A stretch of DNA of 64,000 bases, taken from JADGGM01 sp025449955. Its GTDB lineage: Bacteria > Gemmatimonadota > Gemmatimonadetes > Gemmatimonadales > Gemmatimonadaceae. Of the stretch, positions 18,181 to 27,769 are shown one piece after another. The translations under genes and the position numbers were made by a program. Below the pieces are notes generated by a model, which saw nothing but the letters and a program-made list of their open reading frames with translations, did no database searches and was not told the DNA's origin. The stretch is from contig DATBNO010000117.1 in assembly GCA_036554285.1 (NCBI GenBank), positions 1 to 64,000 on the forward strand, in the 5' to 3' direction. The first letter of the stretch is position 1, and the number at the start of each line of letters is the position of its first letter.

Positions 18181-18984
18181 CTACGGTAGCAAATCGACCT
18201 TCGACGTCACGACTTGCGTCACCGGAATGGTTTTCCCGCTGGTCTTATCGGTGACGCTCATGGTCATCGTCTCGTTCGACGTCGCGCCGAGGTAGACGCC
18301 ATCGCGACTGATGAAGTAGAGGCCGTCGGCGTTGCCGTGTCCATCGACCGAGAGATTCTGGTTCAACGTCGACTGCGTAGCCGCGATCGTGAGGTCGGCC
18401 GCGCGATGGACCCGCCACGCATGTTGGCCTTGATACGTGGTGTCGCCGAGGATGGTCGACGTCGTGATCGTTTTGGAGTCGAGGTGCGAGCCGTTGGAGT
18501 CCTGTTTGTTGTTCGTGGTGTCGACCCACTTGCTGCCGACGCGCGGATGCGCGGGGAGCGCGACCAGGAACCGCGTCATGCCTTCGACCAGGTTTTTCGC
18601 GTCCGGGTCCTTCTGCTCGGTGGACGAGGTGAAGGTGTACACCTTTCCAGACGGTGACATGACGCCATGCACCTGCGTGCCCTTCATTCCCGAGATGTCC
18701 GGCAGAGTAACGGGCGGATCCGCAGTGATGCTGGTGGAATCCATCGTGTAGGAGAAGTCGAGCGTGTCCTTGGCGTGCGCGGCGAGCGTCACGGAAACGA
18801 TCTGTTCGTTGGTGATCGTGAACTTGCTGTGTTGGCCGTCCTGCTCTTGGTCACGTGAGATAACGGACATCAAGTGGTAGCGGCGCGATCCCGGGGCGTA
18901 GGTCGCAACCGCTTGCGCGGGGAGCGTGTTGGTTGCAAGCACCGATAGCATTGCGGTCAGCGAGAGGGTACGACCGAGTGACAT
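18181..18984 (-). CDS. Exported protein of unknown function
   Basis: The 267-residue protein has a signal peptide from the ATG at 18984 (MSLGRTLSLTAMLSVLATNTLPAQA), preceded by GAGGAG five bases upstream; this decides the start. The mature part is rich in Thr, Ser and Asp, without Cys or obvious catalytic motif. It has alternating hydrophobic strands that suggest a beta-rich periplasmic fold. It is convergent with arfB (11-base gap) and divergent from mutY. I do not recognise a named family. Confidence 0.82.
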   Translation of the reverse strand: MSLGRTLSLTAMLSVLATNTLPAQAVATYAPGSRRYHLMSVISRDQEQDGQHSKFTITNEQIVSVTLAAHAKDTLDFSYTMDSTSITADPPVTLPDISGMKGTQVHGVMSPSGKVYTFTSSTEQKDPDAKNLVEGMTRFLVALPAHPRVGSKWVDTTNNKQDSNGSHLDSKTITTSTILGDTTYQGQHAWRVHRAADLTIAATQSTLNQNLSVDGHGNADGLYFISRDGVYLGATSNETMTMSVTDKTSGKTIPVTQVVTSKVDLLP

Positions 18985-19147
18985 ACGTGCTCCTCGCGCG
19001 GGCGGCGCCTGCGCATTAGCCGTTGAATACCCGGTGCGGATGGCGGAGGTTTCCGCACAGGGCATCGCGGAAAATACATCGTGTCGGGCACCCAGTCTGC
19101 GTGTGCGTCCACCGCAGAGCCCGCCGCGCGCGACGACGCATGACTAA

Positions 19148-19873
19148 ATGACGAAACGACGCTCTCGGTCTGGCGGTGCGACGCATCGCGGCGAGATGGC
19201 ACTCGAGCGGGCGCTGGCGGTCCGACTGCGATTCGGGCGGCTGCTGCGTGCGTGGTACCGCGCGCACCATCGGGATTTGCCGTGGCGAAAGACGCGCGAT
19301 CCGTATCGGATTCTCGTGTCGGAATTGATGCTGCAGCAGACGCCGGTCTCGAGGGTCATGCTCAGGTATGGCGAGTTTCTCGAGCGATTCCCGACCCTGG
19401 ACGCACTGGCGCGCGCACGCCCGGCGCGCGTGATGGAAGCGTGGGCCGGTTTGGGGTACTACGCTCGCGCGAGGAATCTGCATCGGTTGGCACGCACGGT
19501 GGCCGAGTCGGGAGCGCCGGCGACGTTGTCTGGGGACGCGGCCGCATTGCGGTCACTGCCGGGGGTCGGCGCGTACACGGCGGGCGCCGTGGCATCGTTT
19601 GCGTTCGAGCAGCGTGAGGCGCTCGTGGACACGAACGTGGCGCGTGTCGTGCGCCGCGTCTTCGGGCCGGAGCTCGACGTCACGCGCGGCGGCGACCGGC
19701 GGCGCATTTGGGAGGTGGCGCGGGCGTTGCTGCCGCGAACGGGACGGGCGACGTACGTGCACAATCAAGCATTGATGGAGTTAGGCGCGCTCGTCTGCAC
19801 GGCGCGCGTGCGGCACTGCGGGCGATGCCCCGTGCGGAGCGTCTGCGCCACGTACGAGGCGGACCGCCCGTGA
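19148..19873 (+). CDS. mutY: A/G-specific adenine glycosylase MutY, short form
   Basis: MutY removes adenine mispaired with 8-oxoguanine. The 241-residue protein has LPWRKTRDPYRILVSELMLQQT (with the catalytic Glu), GLGYYARARNL, a helix-hairpin-helix LPGVGAYTAGAV with catalytic Asp in VDTNVAR, and an iron-sulfur loop of four cysteines spaced 6-2-5 near the end. It stops right after the cluster, so the Nudix-like C-terminal domain that reads 8-oxoG in typical MutY is missing. An EndoIII-like function is possible, but the N-terminal motifs are MutY-like. The stop overlaps the next gene by GTGA. Confidence 0.85.
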   Translation: MTKRRSRSGGATHRGEMALERALAVRLRFGRLLRAWYRAHHRDLPWRKTRDPYRILVSELMLQQTPVSRVMLRYGEFLERFPTLDALARARPARVMEAWAGLGYYARARNLHRLARTVAESGAPATLSGDAAALRSLPGVGAYTAGAVASFAFEQREALVDTNVARVVRRVFGPELDVTRGGDRRRIWEVARALLPRTGRATYVHNQALMELGALVCTARVRHCGRCPVRSVCATYEADRP

Positions 19874-21633
19874 ACGCGTGGCAGGACACGACGGCGCTCC
19901 GTCGGTTAGGCGCGTACGTGCCGGCCAACACGGTGCACTACCTGCTGCCCAGCATCGCGGTGGCGGTGGCGTTCGGCGCCGTGTTCGTGCTGCGGCACAA
20001 GCGTCCGTTGCAGCGCGTGCTGCGCGTGACGGGGACGGTGGCACCGGTCGTGGTGCCGCGCTTGTTGGCGGCGACGACGTTCCTGGCCGGATCGATCCTG
20101 ATCTTTTCGGGCGCGACGCCGGCCGCCGCCGAGCGCTTGGGCTGGTTGGTGCAGGTACTGCCCTTGCCCGTGATCGAGGTCTCGCACTTTTTCGGCAGTC
20201 TCGCGGGCGCGGGGTTGCTCATCCTGGCGCGCGGCTTGTGGCGCCGGCTCGATGCGGCGTATTCGTTGACCGTCGTTCTGTTAGGCGCGGGCGCGTTGTT
20301 CTGCCTGCTCAAGGAGCTGGACGTCGAGGAAGCGGTGTTGCTCGCGGCGATGCTCGGCGCCCTGGTGGCGAGCCGGCGATTCTTCTATCGGAAAGCGAGC
20401 TTGTTCGAGGAGCGGTTCACCGCGCCGTGGATCGCGGCGATCCTTCTCGTGGTGGTGGGGTCCGTCGTGTTGGGCATCATCTCGTATGGGTGGCCGGACA
20501 TCAGCGGCGGGACGTTCTGGCGTTTCTCACCTGGCGCCGAAGCACCGCGCTTTCTGCGGGCGACGACCGGCGTGTTGGTCGTGCTGGTGCTCGTGGCCGG
20601 GACGCGTCTCATCACGCCGGCGCGCGCGCGGCCGGGGTTGCCGACGCACGCGGACCTCGATGCCGTCGCGCCGATTGTCGGCGCGTCGCCGGAGGCGGCG
20701 GCCAATCTCGCGTTTGTGGGCGACAAGGCGCTGCTGTTCAACGCGGCGCGCACGGGGTTCGTGATGTACGCCGTCGCGCGGCGCAGCTGGGTTGCGTTAG
20801 GCGATCCGGTGGCGCCGCCGGATGACGTTCCCGACTTGGCGCTCCGGTTCATCGCGGCCTGCGACCGGCACGGCGCGTGGCCGGTGTTCTACAAGGTCGG
20901 GACGGCGCACCTGCACCGCTATCTGGACATCGGGTTCAACGTCGCGAAGTTGGGCGAGGAAGCGCGCGTTCCGTTAGGCGACTTTTCGCTCGAGGGCCCG
21001 GAGCGGCGCAACCTCCGGCGGGTCTGTCGGACCGCGGTGAAAGATGGATGCTCGTTCGAGATGCTGTCCGCCCAAGCGGTCGACGAACAGGTGGGCGCGC
21101 TGCGGGCCGTGTCGGACGCGTGGCTCGAGGCGAAACGCGCGCGTGAAAAGCGGTTCTCGCTGGGATTCTTCGATGACGACTACGTCCGACGATTTCCGAC
21201 AGGCGTCGTGCGGCGCGACGGACAGATTATCGCCTTCGCCAACGCGTGGCCATCCGGATGTCACGAGGAGATCGAAGTCGACCTGATGCGATTCACGCCC
21301 GGTGCACCGCCGGGTATCATGCGCTACGCGCTGTCCGAGATGATGTCGTGGGGAAAGGCAGAGGGGTATCGCTGGTTCAATCTCGGGATGGCGCCCTTGT
21401 CCGGACTCACGGGCAGTACGATCGCCCCGCTCTGGCATCGGTTGGGCACCGCGGCCTTCGGTCACGGGGAGCGATTCTACAACTTCCAGGGCGTGCGCGA
21501 GTTCAAGGAGTGGTTTCACCCCGTCTGGGTGCCGAAGTACCTGGTGTCGCCCGGCGGCGCGCTGCGCCCGGTGATCATGGCGAACATCGCGTCGCTGGTG
21601 GCGGGCGGACTGGAAGGCGTCGTCCGCCGTTAG
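19870..21633 (+). CDS. Short MprF-like phosphatidylglycerol lysyltransferase
   Basis: The 587-residue protein from GTG at 19870 has about six to seven membrane helices in residues 20-270. A soluble C-terminal DUF2156 domain (about 290-575) contains FVGDKALLFN, WVALGDPV, PLGDFSLEG and RWFNLGMAPLSGL, matching the aminoacyl-transferase part of MprF. Such enzymes move lysine from Lys-tRNA to phosphatidylglycerol, reducing anionic charge. Full-length MprF has about 14 helices and over 800 residues, so most of the flippase half is absent here. The start overlaps mutY; a longer frame reaches 19708 inside mutY but is unlikely to be used. Confidence 0.85.
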   Translation: MNAWQDTTALRRLGAYVPANTVHYLLPSIAVAVAFGAVFVLRHKRPLQRVLRVTGTVAPVVVPRLLAATTFLAGSILIFSGATPAAAERLGWLVQVLPLPVIEVSHFFGSLAGAGLLILARGLWRRLDAAYSLTVVLLGAGALFCLLKELDVEEAVLLAAMLGALVASRRFFYRKASLFEERFTAPWIAAILLVVVGSVVLGIISYGWPDISGGTFWRFSPGAEAPRFLRATTGVLVVLVLVAGTRLITPARARPGLPTHADLDAVAPIVGASPEAAANLAFVGDKALLFNAARTGFVMYAVARRSWVALGDPVAPPDDVPDLALRFIAACDRHGAWPVFYKVGTAHLHRYLDIGFNVAKLGEEARVPLGDFSLEGPERRNLRRVCRTAVKDGCSFEMLSAQAVDEQVGALRAVSDAWLEAKRAREKRFSLGFFDDDYVRRFPTGVVRRDGQIIAFANAWPSGCHEEIEVDLMRFTPGAPPGIMRYALSEMMSWGKAEGYRWFNLGMAPLSGLTGSTIAPLWHRLGTAAFGHGERFYNFQGVREFKEWFHPVWVPKYLVSPGGALRPVIMANIASLVAGGLEGVVRR

Positions 21634-21682
21634 CGCAGGCGGTGGCGCGTTGGGTGTCTCCATCCTATTATCTCCGCACCGC

Positions 21683-22309
21683 ATGCTCTTCCCTCTCGCC
21701 CAACAGATATCGGATCACCGTGTGGCCGCCGCCGTGGACACGGTGTTCCACGATCCGGAATATCGGCGCCTGACGCTGGGACAAACTCTGTGGCACTGGT
21801 TCCTGGGTCTACTCAGCCGGGTGTTCGACTACCTGGCTGCGTGGTTCGAGCATCTCCGCGCGTCGCCGGGAGCGTTCTGGCTCCTGGTAGCGATCGTGGT
21901 CGCGTTAGTCCTCGCGATAGTGATACGCTCGGTGATGTTGTGGCACTTGCGCCGTACCGAGGTGGCGCGCGGAACGATTTGGGGCGCCATGGGCGGTGCG
22001 CGCGGAGAAGACCCGTGGACGGCCGCGCAGACGCTGGCGGCTGTGGGTGACTATACGAGCGCGGCGCATGCGCTGTATGCGGCGATGTTGGAGAGCGCCG
22101 CGCGCCAGCATGAGATTCGCCTTCATCCATCGAAGACCGTCGGGGACTACGTGCGCGAGCTGCGCACGCGGTCGTCCTCGCTGTTCGGTCGCTTCCGGGA
22201 ATTTGGGCGATCGTACGAGGTGGTGATCTACGGCATCGGCAGATGCGACGCCGAGCGCTACCAGCACCTACACACGCTGGCCATGCCAGTGGTGCGCCCG
22301 CATGCCTAG
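21683..22309 (+). CDS. DUF4129-domain membrane protein of a MoxR-DUF58 operon
   Basis: The 208-residue protein from ATG 21683 has one membrane helix (about 62-85). A cytoplasmic C-terminal DUF4129-like domain contains DYTSAAHALYAAML, KTVGDYVRELR and FGRSYEVVIYG. A TTG at 21650 is an alternative start. It is the first gene of DUF4129-DUF4350-MoxR-DUF58, a common set thought to assemble a membrane-bound MoxR/VWA-like chaperone system. It overlaps the next gene by eight bases. Confidence 0.82.
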   Translation: MLFPLAQQISDHRVAAAVDTVFHDPEYRRLTLGQTLWHWFLGLLSRVFDYLAAWFEHLRASPGAFWLLVAIVVALVLAIVIRSVMLWHLRRTEVARGTIWGAMGGARGEDPWTAAQTLAAVGDYTSAAHALYAAMLESAARQHEIRLHPSKTVGDYVRELRTRSSSLFGRFREFGRSYEVVIYGIGRCDAERYQHLHTLAMPVVRPHA

Positions 22310-23519
22310 TCGCTCGTTGGATCGTTGGCTGCGGCCGCGCGTCGTCTTACCGGTTCTCGGCGTGCTGCTGGTGGCGGCAGTGATCGCCTCGCCGGGAGGA
22401 AACGCCGGTGGGGACCTCGACCAGCGGCTCACGACGTACGGTACGAATCCGTTCGGCGCCAAGGCACAGTACGATGTGCTCCGACGACTTGGCTGGACGG
22501 TCACGCAACGCCGCTCGGTTTTTCGGGCGCCGTTAGACTCGTCGGTCACATACCTGCTGCTCGATCCGCCGATCGACCCGAGCGCGACGGAAGTTTCGGC
22601 GTTGTTAGACGCCGTTCGTCGGGGCGCGACGCTCGTCGTGTCGCCCGAGGCCGGCTCGGCGTTGGCGGACTCGTTGCGCATCCGACGGTCGCGATACCCC
22701 CAACACTTCGATGTCGCCCGTTCGGACAGCGAGGCGCCGTCCGACCGCGGAACCTCGCTGAACGCCGCGGCAATCGGAGCCCGTGAATTCTCGCGCACGC
22801 TGGTACCGGTGCGGACATCGGAGCAAGACACCGCGCCGGTCTTTCCGCCGGCGACGACGACGTTGGTCAGCGTGAGCACCGATAGCGGCCACACCGCGCC
22901 GGCCGTCATGCTGCGCCGGTTAGGCAACGGTGCGGCGCTGGTGGTGGCGGACTTCGAGTTCTTGCGGAACGCCAACGTGCGGGACACGACTGGGATGATT
23001 CTCGCCGTGCGGTTGTTGGAGGAAGCCGGATCCGGCCCGCCGCGGCGGCTGGACTTCGACGAGTATCACCAGGGATTCGGCGCGTCGACGACGCTCTTGG
23101 GTGTGATCGGCCACGCGCTGTTCGAAACGGCGGCCGGCCGGGTGGGCGTGCAAGTCTCGATCGCCTGTGTCGTGCTGCTGCTGGTGATCGGCATGCGCCC
23201 GATTCTCCCGCGAGAGCGTCAGAGCATCGAGCGGCGTTCACCCCTGGAGCACGTCGGCGCGCTGACCCTGGCCTACGAGCAGATTCATGCGACGCGGTTG
23301 GCCACCAGCCGACTGCTTCGCGGGCTTCGCCGGCGTCATCCGTTAGGCGCAGGCTCGCTGGCCGACGACGGGTACCTGACGATGCTCACGCAACGGGTGC
23401 CGGTCACCGGCCCCGACGTTGCCGTGTTGCAGCGCGCGCTCACGCAGCAGCTGCCCGCCGCCGATTGGGTCGCGGTCGGTAGCGCCATTGACCACATCGA
23501 GAGGGCGATAACCCCGTGA
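22302..23519 (+). CDS. DUF4350-domain membrane protein
   Basis: The 405-residue protein has an N-terminal helix (about 14-31) and a DUF4350-like extracytoplasmic or cytoplasmic domain (about 40-250, with NPFGAKAQYDVLRRLGWTV and LLDAVRRGATLVVSPE). A second helix (about 285-305) and a C-terminal soluble part follow. The fold is expected to resemble a GATase/Rossmann-like ligand domain, but I see no catalytic triad. The stop shares bases with the moxR start (TGATG). Confidence 0.82.
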   Translation: MPSRSLDRWLRPRVVLPVLGVLLVAAVIASPGGNAGGDLDQRLTTYGTNPFGAKAQYDVLRRLGWTVTQRRSVFRAPLDSSVTYLLLDPPIDPSATEVSALLDAVRRGATLVVSPEAGSALADSLRIRRSRYPQHFDVARSDSEAPSDRGTSLNAAAIGAREFSRTLVPVRTSEQDTAPVFPPATTTLVSVSTDSGHTAPAVMLRRLGNGAALVVADFEFLRNANVRDTTGMILAVRLLEEAGSGPPRRLDFDEYHQGFGASTTLLGVIGHALFETAAGRVGVQVSIACVVLLLVIGMRPILPRERQSIERRSPLEHVGALTLAYEQIHATRLATSRLLRGLRRRHPLGAGSLADDGYLTMLTQRVPVTGPDVAVLQRALTQQLPAADWVAVGSAIDHIERAITP

Positions 23520-24475
23520 TGACCGCCGAGCAAGTTGCCGAACGCATGGGCGCCGTGCGCGCCGCCGTCGCGTCCCGCGTCGTTGGGCAGGACACCGTGA
23601 TCGATGAGGTGCTGGTGGCGTTCCTCGCCCGCGGCCACGCGCTGTTGGAGGGCGTTCCCGGCACGGCGAAAACGCTGCTGGTCCGGCTGCTGGCGAGCGC
23701 ACTCAACGCGAAGTTCGGGCGCATTCAATTCACGCCCGACCTCATGCCGTCGGACATCACGGGCACGACCGTGCTGCAGGACGGCGGACGCACGAGCGAA
23801 TTTCGCCCCGGTCCGGTGTTCACCGATCTGTTGCTGGCGGACGAGATCAATCGCGCGCCGGCCAAGACGCAGGCGGCGTTGCTCGAGGCGATGCAGGAGC
23901 GGCAGGTGACCGTCGACGGCACGGCCCGTCCGTTAGGCACACTCTTCTCGGTGTTCGCAACGCAGAACCCGGTGGAGTACGAGGGCACGTATCCGTTGCC
24001 GGAGGCCCAACTCGATCGATTCATCGTCAAGATCAAGGTTCCGTATCCGGCCAAGGAGGCCGAGCTCGCGATGTTGGGCAACTACGCGTCGGGGTTCGAC
24101 GCGGAGCGGCCCGCGGATGTTCGCTTGGATCCGGTGCTCGACGCCGAGTCGTGCGCGGAGGTGCGCCAGACCGTGGACCGCGTGACGGTCGCGCCCGACG
24201 TGCGCGAGTACATCGCATCGATCGTGCGCGCGACGCGCGAGGAGACCGCCCTCACGTTAGGCGGATCGCCGCGCGCCACGGTGGCGCTGTTCCGCGTGTC
24301 GCGCGCGGCGGCGGTAATCGCCGGCCGCGATTTCGTGACGCCGGATGACGTGAAGGACTACGCGTTTCCCGTACTTCGGCACCGCGTGATCGTGTCGCCC
24401 GAGGTCGAGGTCGAAGGACGCACGAGCGACGATGTACTGCAAGCCGTGCTAATGCGAGTGGTCGCGCCGAAATGA
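23519..24475 (+). CDS. MoxR-type AAA+ ATPase
   Basis: The 318-residue ATPase has Walker A GVPGTAKT (about 43-50) and Walker B LLLADEINRAP. Sensor-1 is in FATQNPVEYEGTYPLPEAQLDRF, the MoxR signature, and a C-terminal lid follows. MoxR proteins act as chaperones, usually on VWA/DUF58 partners; DUF58 is the next gene with a four-base overlap. ATG 23519 is used, overlapping the previous stop; GTG at 23516 is equally possible. Confidence 0.95.
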   Translation: MTAEQVAERMGAVRAAVASRVVGQDTVIDEVLVAFLARGHALLEGVPGTAKTLLVRLLASALNAKFGRIQFTPDLMPSDITGTTVLQDGGRTSEFRPGPVFTDLLLADEINRAPAKTQAALLEAMQERQVTVDGTARPLGTLFSVFATQNPVEYEGTYPLPEAQLDRFIVKIKVPYPAKEAELAMLGNYASGFDAERPADVRLDPVLDAESCAEVRQTVDRVTVAPDVREYIASIVRATREETALTLGGSPRATVALFRVSRAAAVIAGRDFVTPDDVKDYAFPVLRHRVIVSPEVEVEGRTSDDVLQAVLMRVVAPK

Positions 24476-25893
24476 CTAACGCGACGGCGCTGGCGCCGCT
24501 CGACTCGACGGTGGCGGCGATGCCCGCGCCCGTCGCCTACCAGGGCCACGGCAGGTGGGGTCGAGCGCTGACGACGTTTGTACCAACACGGCGACTCGTG
24601 ATCGTCGTCGCCCTGCTGGCACCGGTGTGGCTCGCGTCCTCGAGCGACGTCGGCGCCCGGGTCGCACTCATTATTACTGCGCTAATCGGGGCTGGGGTGA
24701 TCGCGGACGCCCTCACCACGCCCGCGCACTGGCAAGTCGAGATCCAACGGACCGTGCCCGACCGCATTGGGTTAGGCGATACGGTCGAGACCGCGTACGT
24801 GGTGACCCTGGCCGCCGGGCGCGCCATCCGGTTCTCCCTCTACGACGACCTACCGCGAGGCGTGCGCGCGAACACGGCACCCGGCACATCGCGTCACACC
24901 GTGCGGGTCGGCACACCGTGCGTGGTGCCGCTGCAACTCACCGGCGCCGAACGCGGCGTGTGGCCGCTGGGCGACATCGTCGCGCGCGTGGATGGCTGGT
25001 TAGGCCTGGTCCGCCGAACCCTTCGCTGGCAGCTCGGCGATCGCGTGACCGTGGTGCCGTCGATGGCCGGCGTGAGCCGGTACCGCTTACTCGCCGTGCA
25101 CCATCGTCTGCGCGATCTCGGCATGCGCGCCATTCGCCGGCGCGGGGATGGCACCGCGTTCGCGAGTCTGCGCGAATACGTGGTGGGGGATGAGCCGCGC
25201 CGCGTCGACTGGAAGGCGACCGCACGCCGCGGTGTGCTCATCTCGCGCGAGTACACCATCGAGCAAGGTCAAACCGTGATGCTCGCGATCGACGCCGGGC
25301 GCATGATGACCCAGCTCGAAGGCGATGTGCCGCGCTTCGAGTACGCGTTGTCGTCGGCGATGCTCCTTGCCGACGTGGCGACGCAATCGAAGGACCAGGT
25401 GGGCGCGCTGGTGTTCGACGACGAGATCCGCGCGTGGGCGCCGCCGACGCGCGGCAAGCAGGCGCTGGAACGCGTGCACCGCGCGATCATGCCGACCATG
25501 GCCAGCATGGCCGAGCCCGACTACGCCGCGGCGTTCCGTGTGTTAGGCGAGCGCCAGCGCAAACGGTCGCTGATCGTGTTGTTCACCGACGTCATCGACG
25601 CGCGGTCGTCGCAGGCGCTGATCGCGCACACGTCGCGCGGCGCGGCGCGCCATCTCCTCGTGGTGGTCGCGTTGCGCAACGATCGGTTGATCGCGACGGC
25701 GCGACCGGAGACTGGTGCGTCCTCCACCGAGCTGTACGAGGCCGCCGCCGCCGAAGAGCTCGTCACGGCGCGCGAGACCGCGCTGGCCCGCATGCGACAC
25801 GCCGGTGTTTCCGTGCTGGACGTATCACCGCGCGCGATGACAGCGGCGGTGATTAATCGCTATCTCGAGCTCAAAGCCCGCGCTTCGCTGTAG
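24472..25893 (+). CDS. DUF58-domain protein (VWA-like MoxR partner)
   Basis: The 473-residue protein has two membrane helices (about 40-80), a beta-rich extracytoplasmic region (about 85-190), and the DUF58 core GDEPRRVDWKATARRGVLISREY (about 245-267). A VWA-like domain follows with a partial MIDAS-type start (MLAIDAGR). Overlap with moxR by four bases suggests a complex. The last 34 bases overlap the 3' end of the convergent RDD-SpoIIM gene. Confidence 0.92.
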   Translation: MTNATALAPLDSTVAAMPAPVAYQGHGRWGRALTTFVPTRRLVIVVALLAPVWLASSSDVGARVALIITALIGAGVIADALTTPAHWQVEIQRTVPDRIGLGDTVETAYVVTLAAGRAIRFSLYDDLPRGVRANTAPGTSRHTVRVGTPCVVPLQLTGAERGVWPLGDIVARVDGWLGLVRRTLRWQLGDRVTVVPSMAGVSRYRLLAVHHRLRDLGMRAIRRRGDGTAFASLREYVVGDEPRRVDWKATARRGVLISREYTIEQGQTVMLAIDAGRMMTQLEGDVPRFEYALSSAMLLADVATQSKDQVGALVFDDEIRAWAPPTRGKQALERVHRAIMPTMASMAEPDYAAAFRVLGERQRKRSLIVLFTDVIDARSSQALIAHTSRGAARHLLVVVALRNDRLIATARPETGASSTELYEAAAAEELVTARETALARMRHAGVSVLDVSPRAMTAAVINRYLELKARASL

Positions 25894-27734
25894 GCAAACT
25901 GCTCCTCGTCGGTGGCGCGCATGCCGCGACCGCCGAGCAGCACGTACACGAGCAACACCACGGCGCACGTGATCGCCACGCCGATCTTGACCCCGATCGA
26001 AATGTCGGTGCGCGGAGAAATCAGCCCTTCGATAGTCCCGGCAACGATCAACAACAGCGTGGACGCGGCGATCAGGCGTATGGCGCGCCGTCCGTACACG
26101 ACCAACGCTTCGCGCCGAGTGAACCCGCCCGGCAGGAGCAACGCCCGCGCGAGGAGAAGGCCGCCGCCGCCGGCGATGCAGATGGCGCTCAGCTCGAAGA
26201 CGCTGTGTGACAACACGAACTCGCCGATCTGTCCGAAGATGCCTTTCGATGCGTAGAGGCCGACGGCCGCGCCGATCGAAATGCCATTGGACACGAGCAT
26301 CAAGATCGTGCCCACGCCGAACGAGATGCCGGCCGCAAAGACGGCGTATGTGACCTGAATGTTGTTGCTGATGATCGCCGACGCCGCGACAGGACGCATG
26401 AAGGTCTTGATCTCGACATAGGTGCGGTCGCCATGCTTGGCACGCGCCACGCCCTCGTTCACGCGATCGATCATGCCCGGCGGCAACAGCGTTTCCGCCA
26501 GGCGCGGATTGTCGACGACGGCTCGAAACGTGATCGCCATGGGACCGAACATGAACAGCGCGGCGAGCGCGATATACGCCCACGAGCGACGAATCTCCTG
26601 CGGCACGTTCACCGCGAGGAATCGGACGGCCGCGCCGCTGGTGAGCGATCGCTGCCGGTAGAGCAGATTGTGTCCGCCCGCGACCAAGCGGCTGAGATAG
26701 AAGACCGCGTCCGACTGGCTGTCCTTGGACGCCGTCTTGAGTCGCGCGAGATCGGTGGCGAGCTCGCGGTATTGCGCCACGAACTCGCTCACTTCACGCT
26801 CCGACATGTTGCGCAGGCCGCGGCGTTGGGCGTCGCGGAGTGTCGTCGCGAATCCGCTCCACTTGGTCGACGATCGGGCCACCATGGCGTGTCGCTCGCG
26901 CGCGGCGCCCGTGGCTCCGCGCGCCGCAATGCCCCGCGACCGCGCCGTGCGCTCGCGCGCATACAGCAGGCGCAAGCGATCGACCACTGGCAGCGGCTCG
27001 TTAGGCATGTGCGGCGCGAGCTTGACCGACAACTGATCGGCGAGTGTGGCCAATCGCAACGGGGCCAGCGCCGCGGCCCGGGACAGGAATCGCTCGAGCA
27101 GGTCGTACTCCGCCGTGCTGAGCGACGCCGTCACCGGGACCTCGTCCGTTGCCTTCGCATCGATCGCGATGACCGGCGACTGATCGATCCGCTCCTGGAC
27201 CACGAACGTGCCGGCCATCATGTCGCCCAGCCGCTTGCCCGACTTCGCGAGCGACGCACTCACGACACCAACACCGTACGTGAAGACCGGTTGCATGTCG
27301 ACGATGCGCGCGATGTTCCGAACAGCAGACGCGCCGAACGACACCGAGTAGCCGCCATCCTGGACGACGCGAATGTGCAGCAGCTTCTTGCCCGGCGTCT
27401 GCCCGTCCCACAATGCCTCGAACAACACGTAGTAGCCCCACTGCAGCGCGAACACGAACAGAATCACAATGGCGACCGCCCATCCTCCGGCTTCGTCAGG
27501 CGTGGCTTGATTCCGCGGCGCCAACTTGGCGAGCAGGCCGATGAGGAAGAAAAACCCGGCGATGATCGCCGAGATCGCGATGAAGTCCACGATCGCGGCG
27601 GCGGCCCGCGCCCCGACGCCGGCGAGCGCATACGACAGCACCACTTGCTCCGGCGTCTCGACGTCGACGCGCTGATCGAACGAGTCGGCGGCGTGCGGCA
27701 ACGGCCGCGCGGAAGGTGGTTGCGAACCAGTCAT
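25860..27734 (-). CDS. RDD and SpoIIM-like fused membrane protein
   Basis: The 624-residue protein from ATG 27734 has an N-terminal RDD domain (about 35-175, with FEALWDGQTPGKKLLHIRVV). A basic soluble linker with many Arg residues follows (about 190-345). The C-terminal SpoIIM-like domain (about 365-600) has several helices, GISFGVGTILMLVSNG and LSHSVFELSAI. The two parts are usually separate genes near MoxR/DUF58 clusters, so the fusion links it to the convergent operon. A start at 27803 would overlap the upstream gene and lacks support. Sporulation is not implied. Confidence 0.87.
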   Translation of the reverse strand: MTGSQPPSARPLPHAADSFDQRVDVETPEQVVLSYALAGVGARAAAAIVDFIAISAIIAGFFFLIGLLAKLAPRNQATPDEAGGWAVAIVILFVFALQWGYYVLFEALWDGQTPGKKLLHIRVVQDGGYSVSFGASAVRNIARIVDMQPVFTYGVGVVSASLAKSGKRLGDMMAGTFVVQERIDQSPVIAIDAKATDEVPVTASLSTAEYDLLERFLSRAAALAPLRLATLADQLSVKLAPHMPNEPLPVVDRLRLLYARERTARSRGIAARGATGAARERHAMVARSSTKWSGFATTLRDAQRRGLRNMSEREVSEFVAQYRELATDLARLKTASKDSQSDAVFYLSRLVAGGHNLLYRQRSLTSGAAVRFLAVNVPQEIRRSWAYIALAALFMFGPMAITFRAVVDNPRLAETLLPPGMIDRVNEGVARAKHGDRTYVEIKTFMRPVAASAIISNNIQVTYAVFAAGISFGVGTILMLVSNGISIGAAVGLYASKGIFGQIGEFVLSHSVFELSAICIAGGGGLLLARALLLPGGFTRREALVVYGRRAIRLIAASTLLLIVAGTIEGLISPRTDISIGVKIGVAITCAVVLLVYVLLGGRGMRATDEEQFAYSEARALSSR

Positions 27735-27769
27735 TTGGAAGGCGAGCAGAGGAACCTGCGGAACGAACG

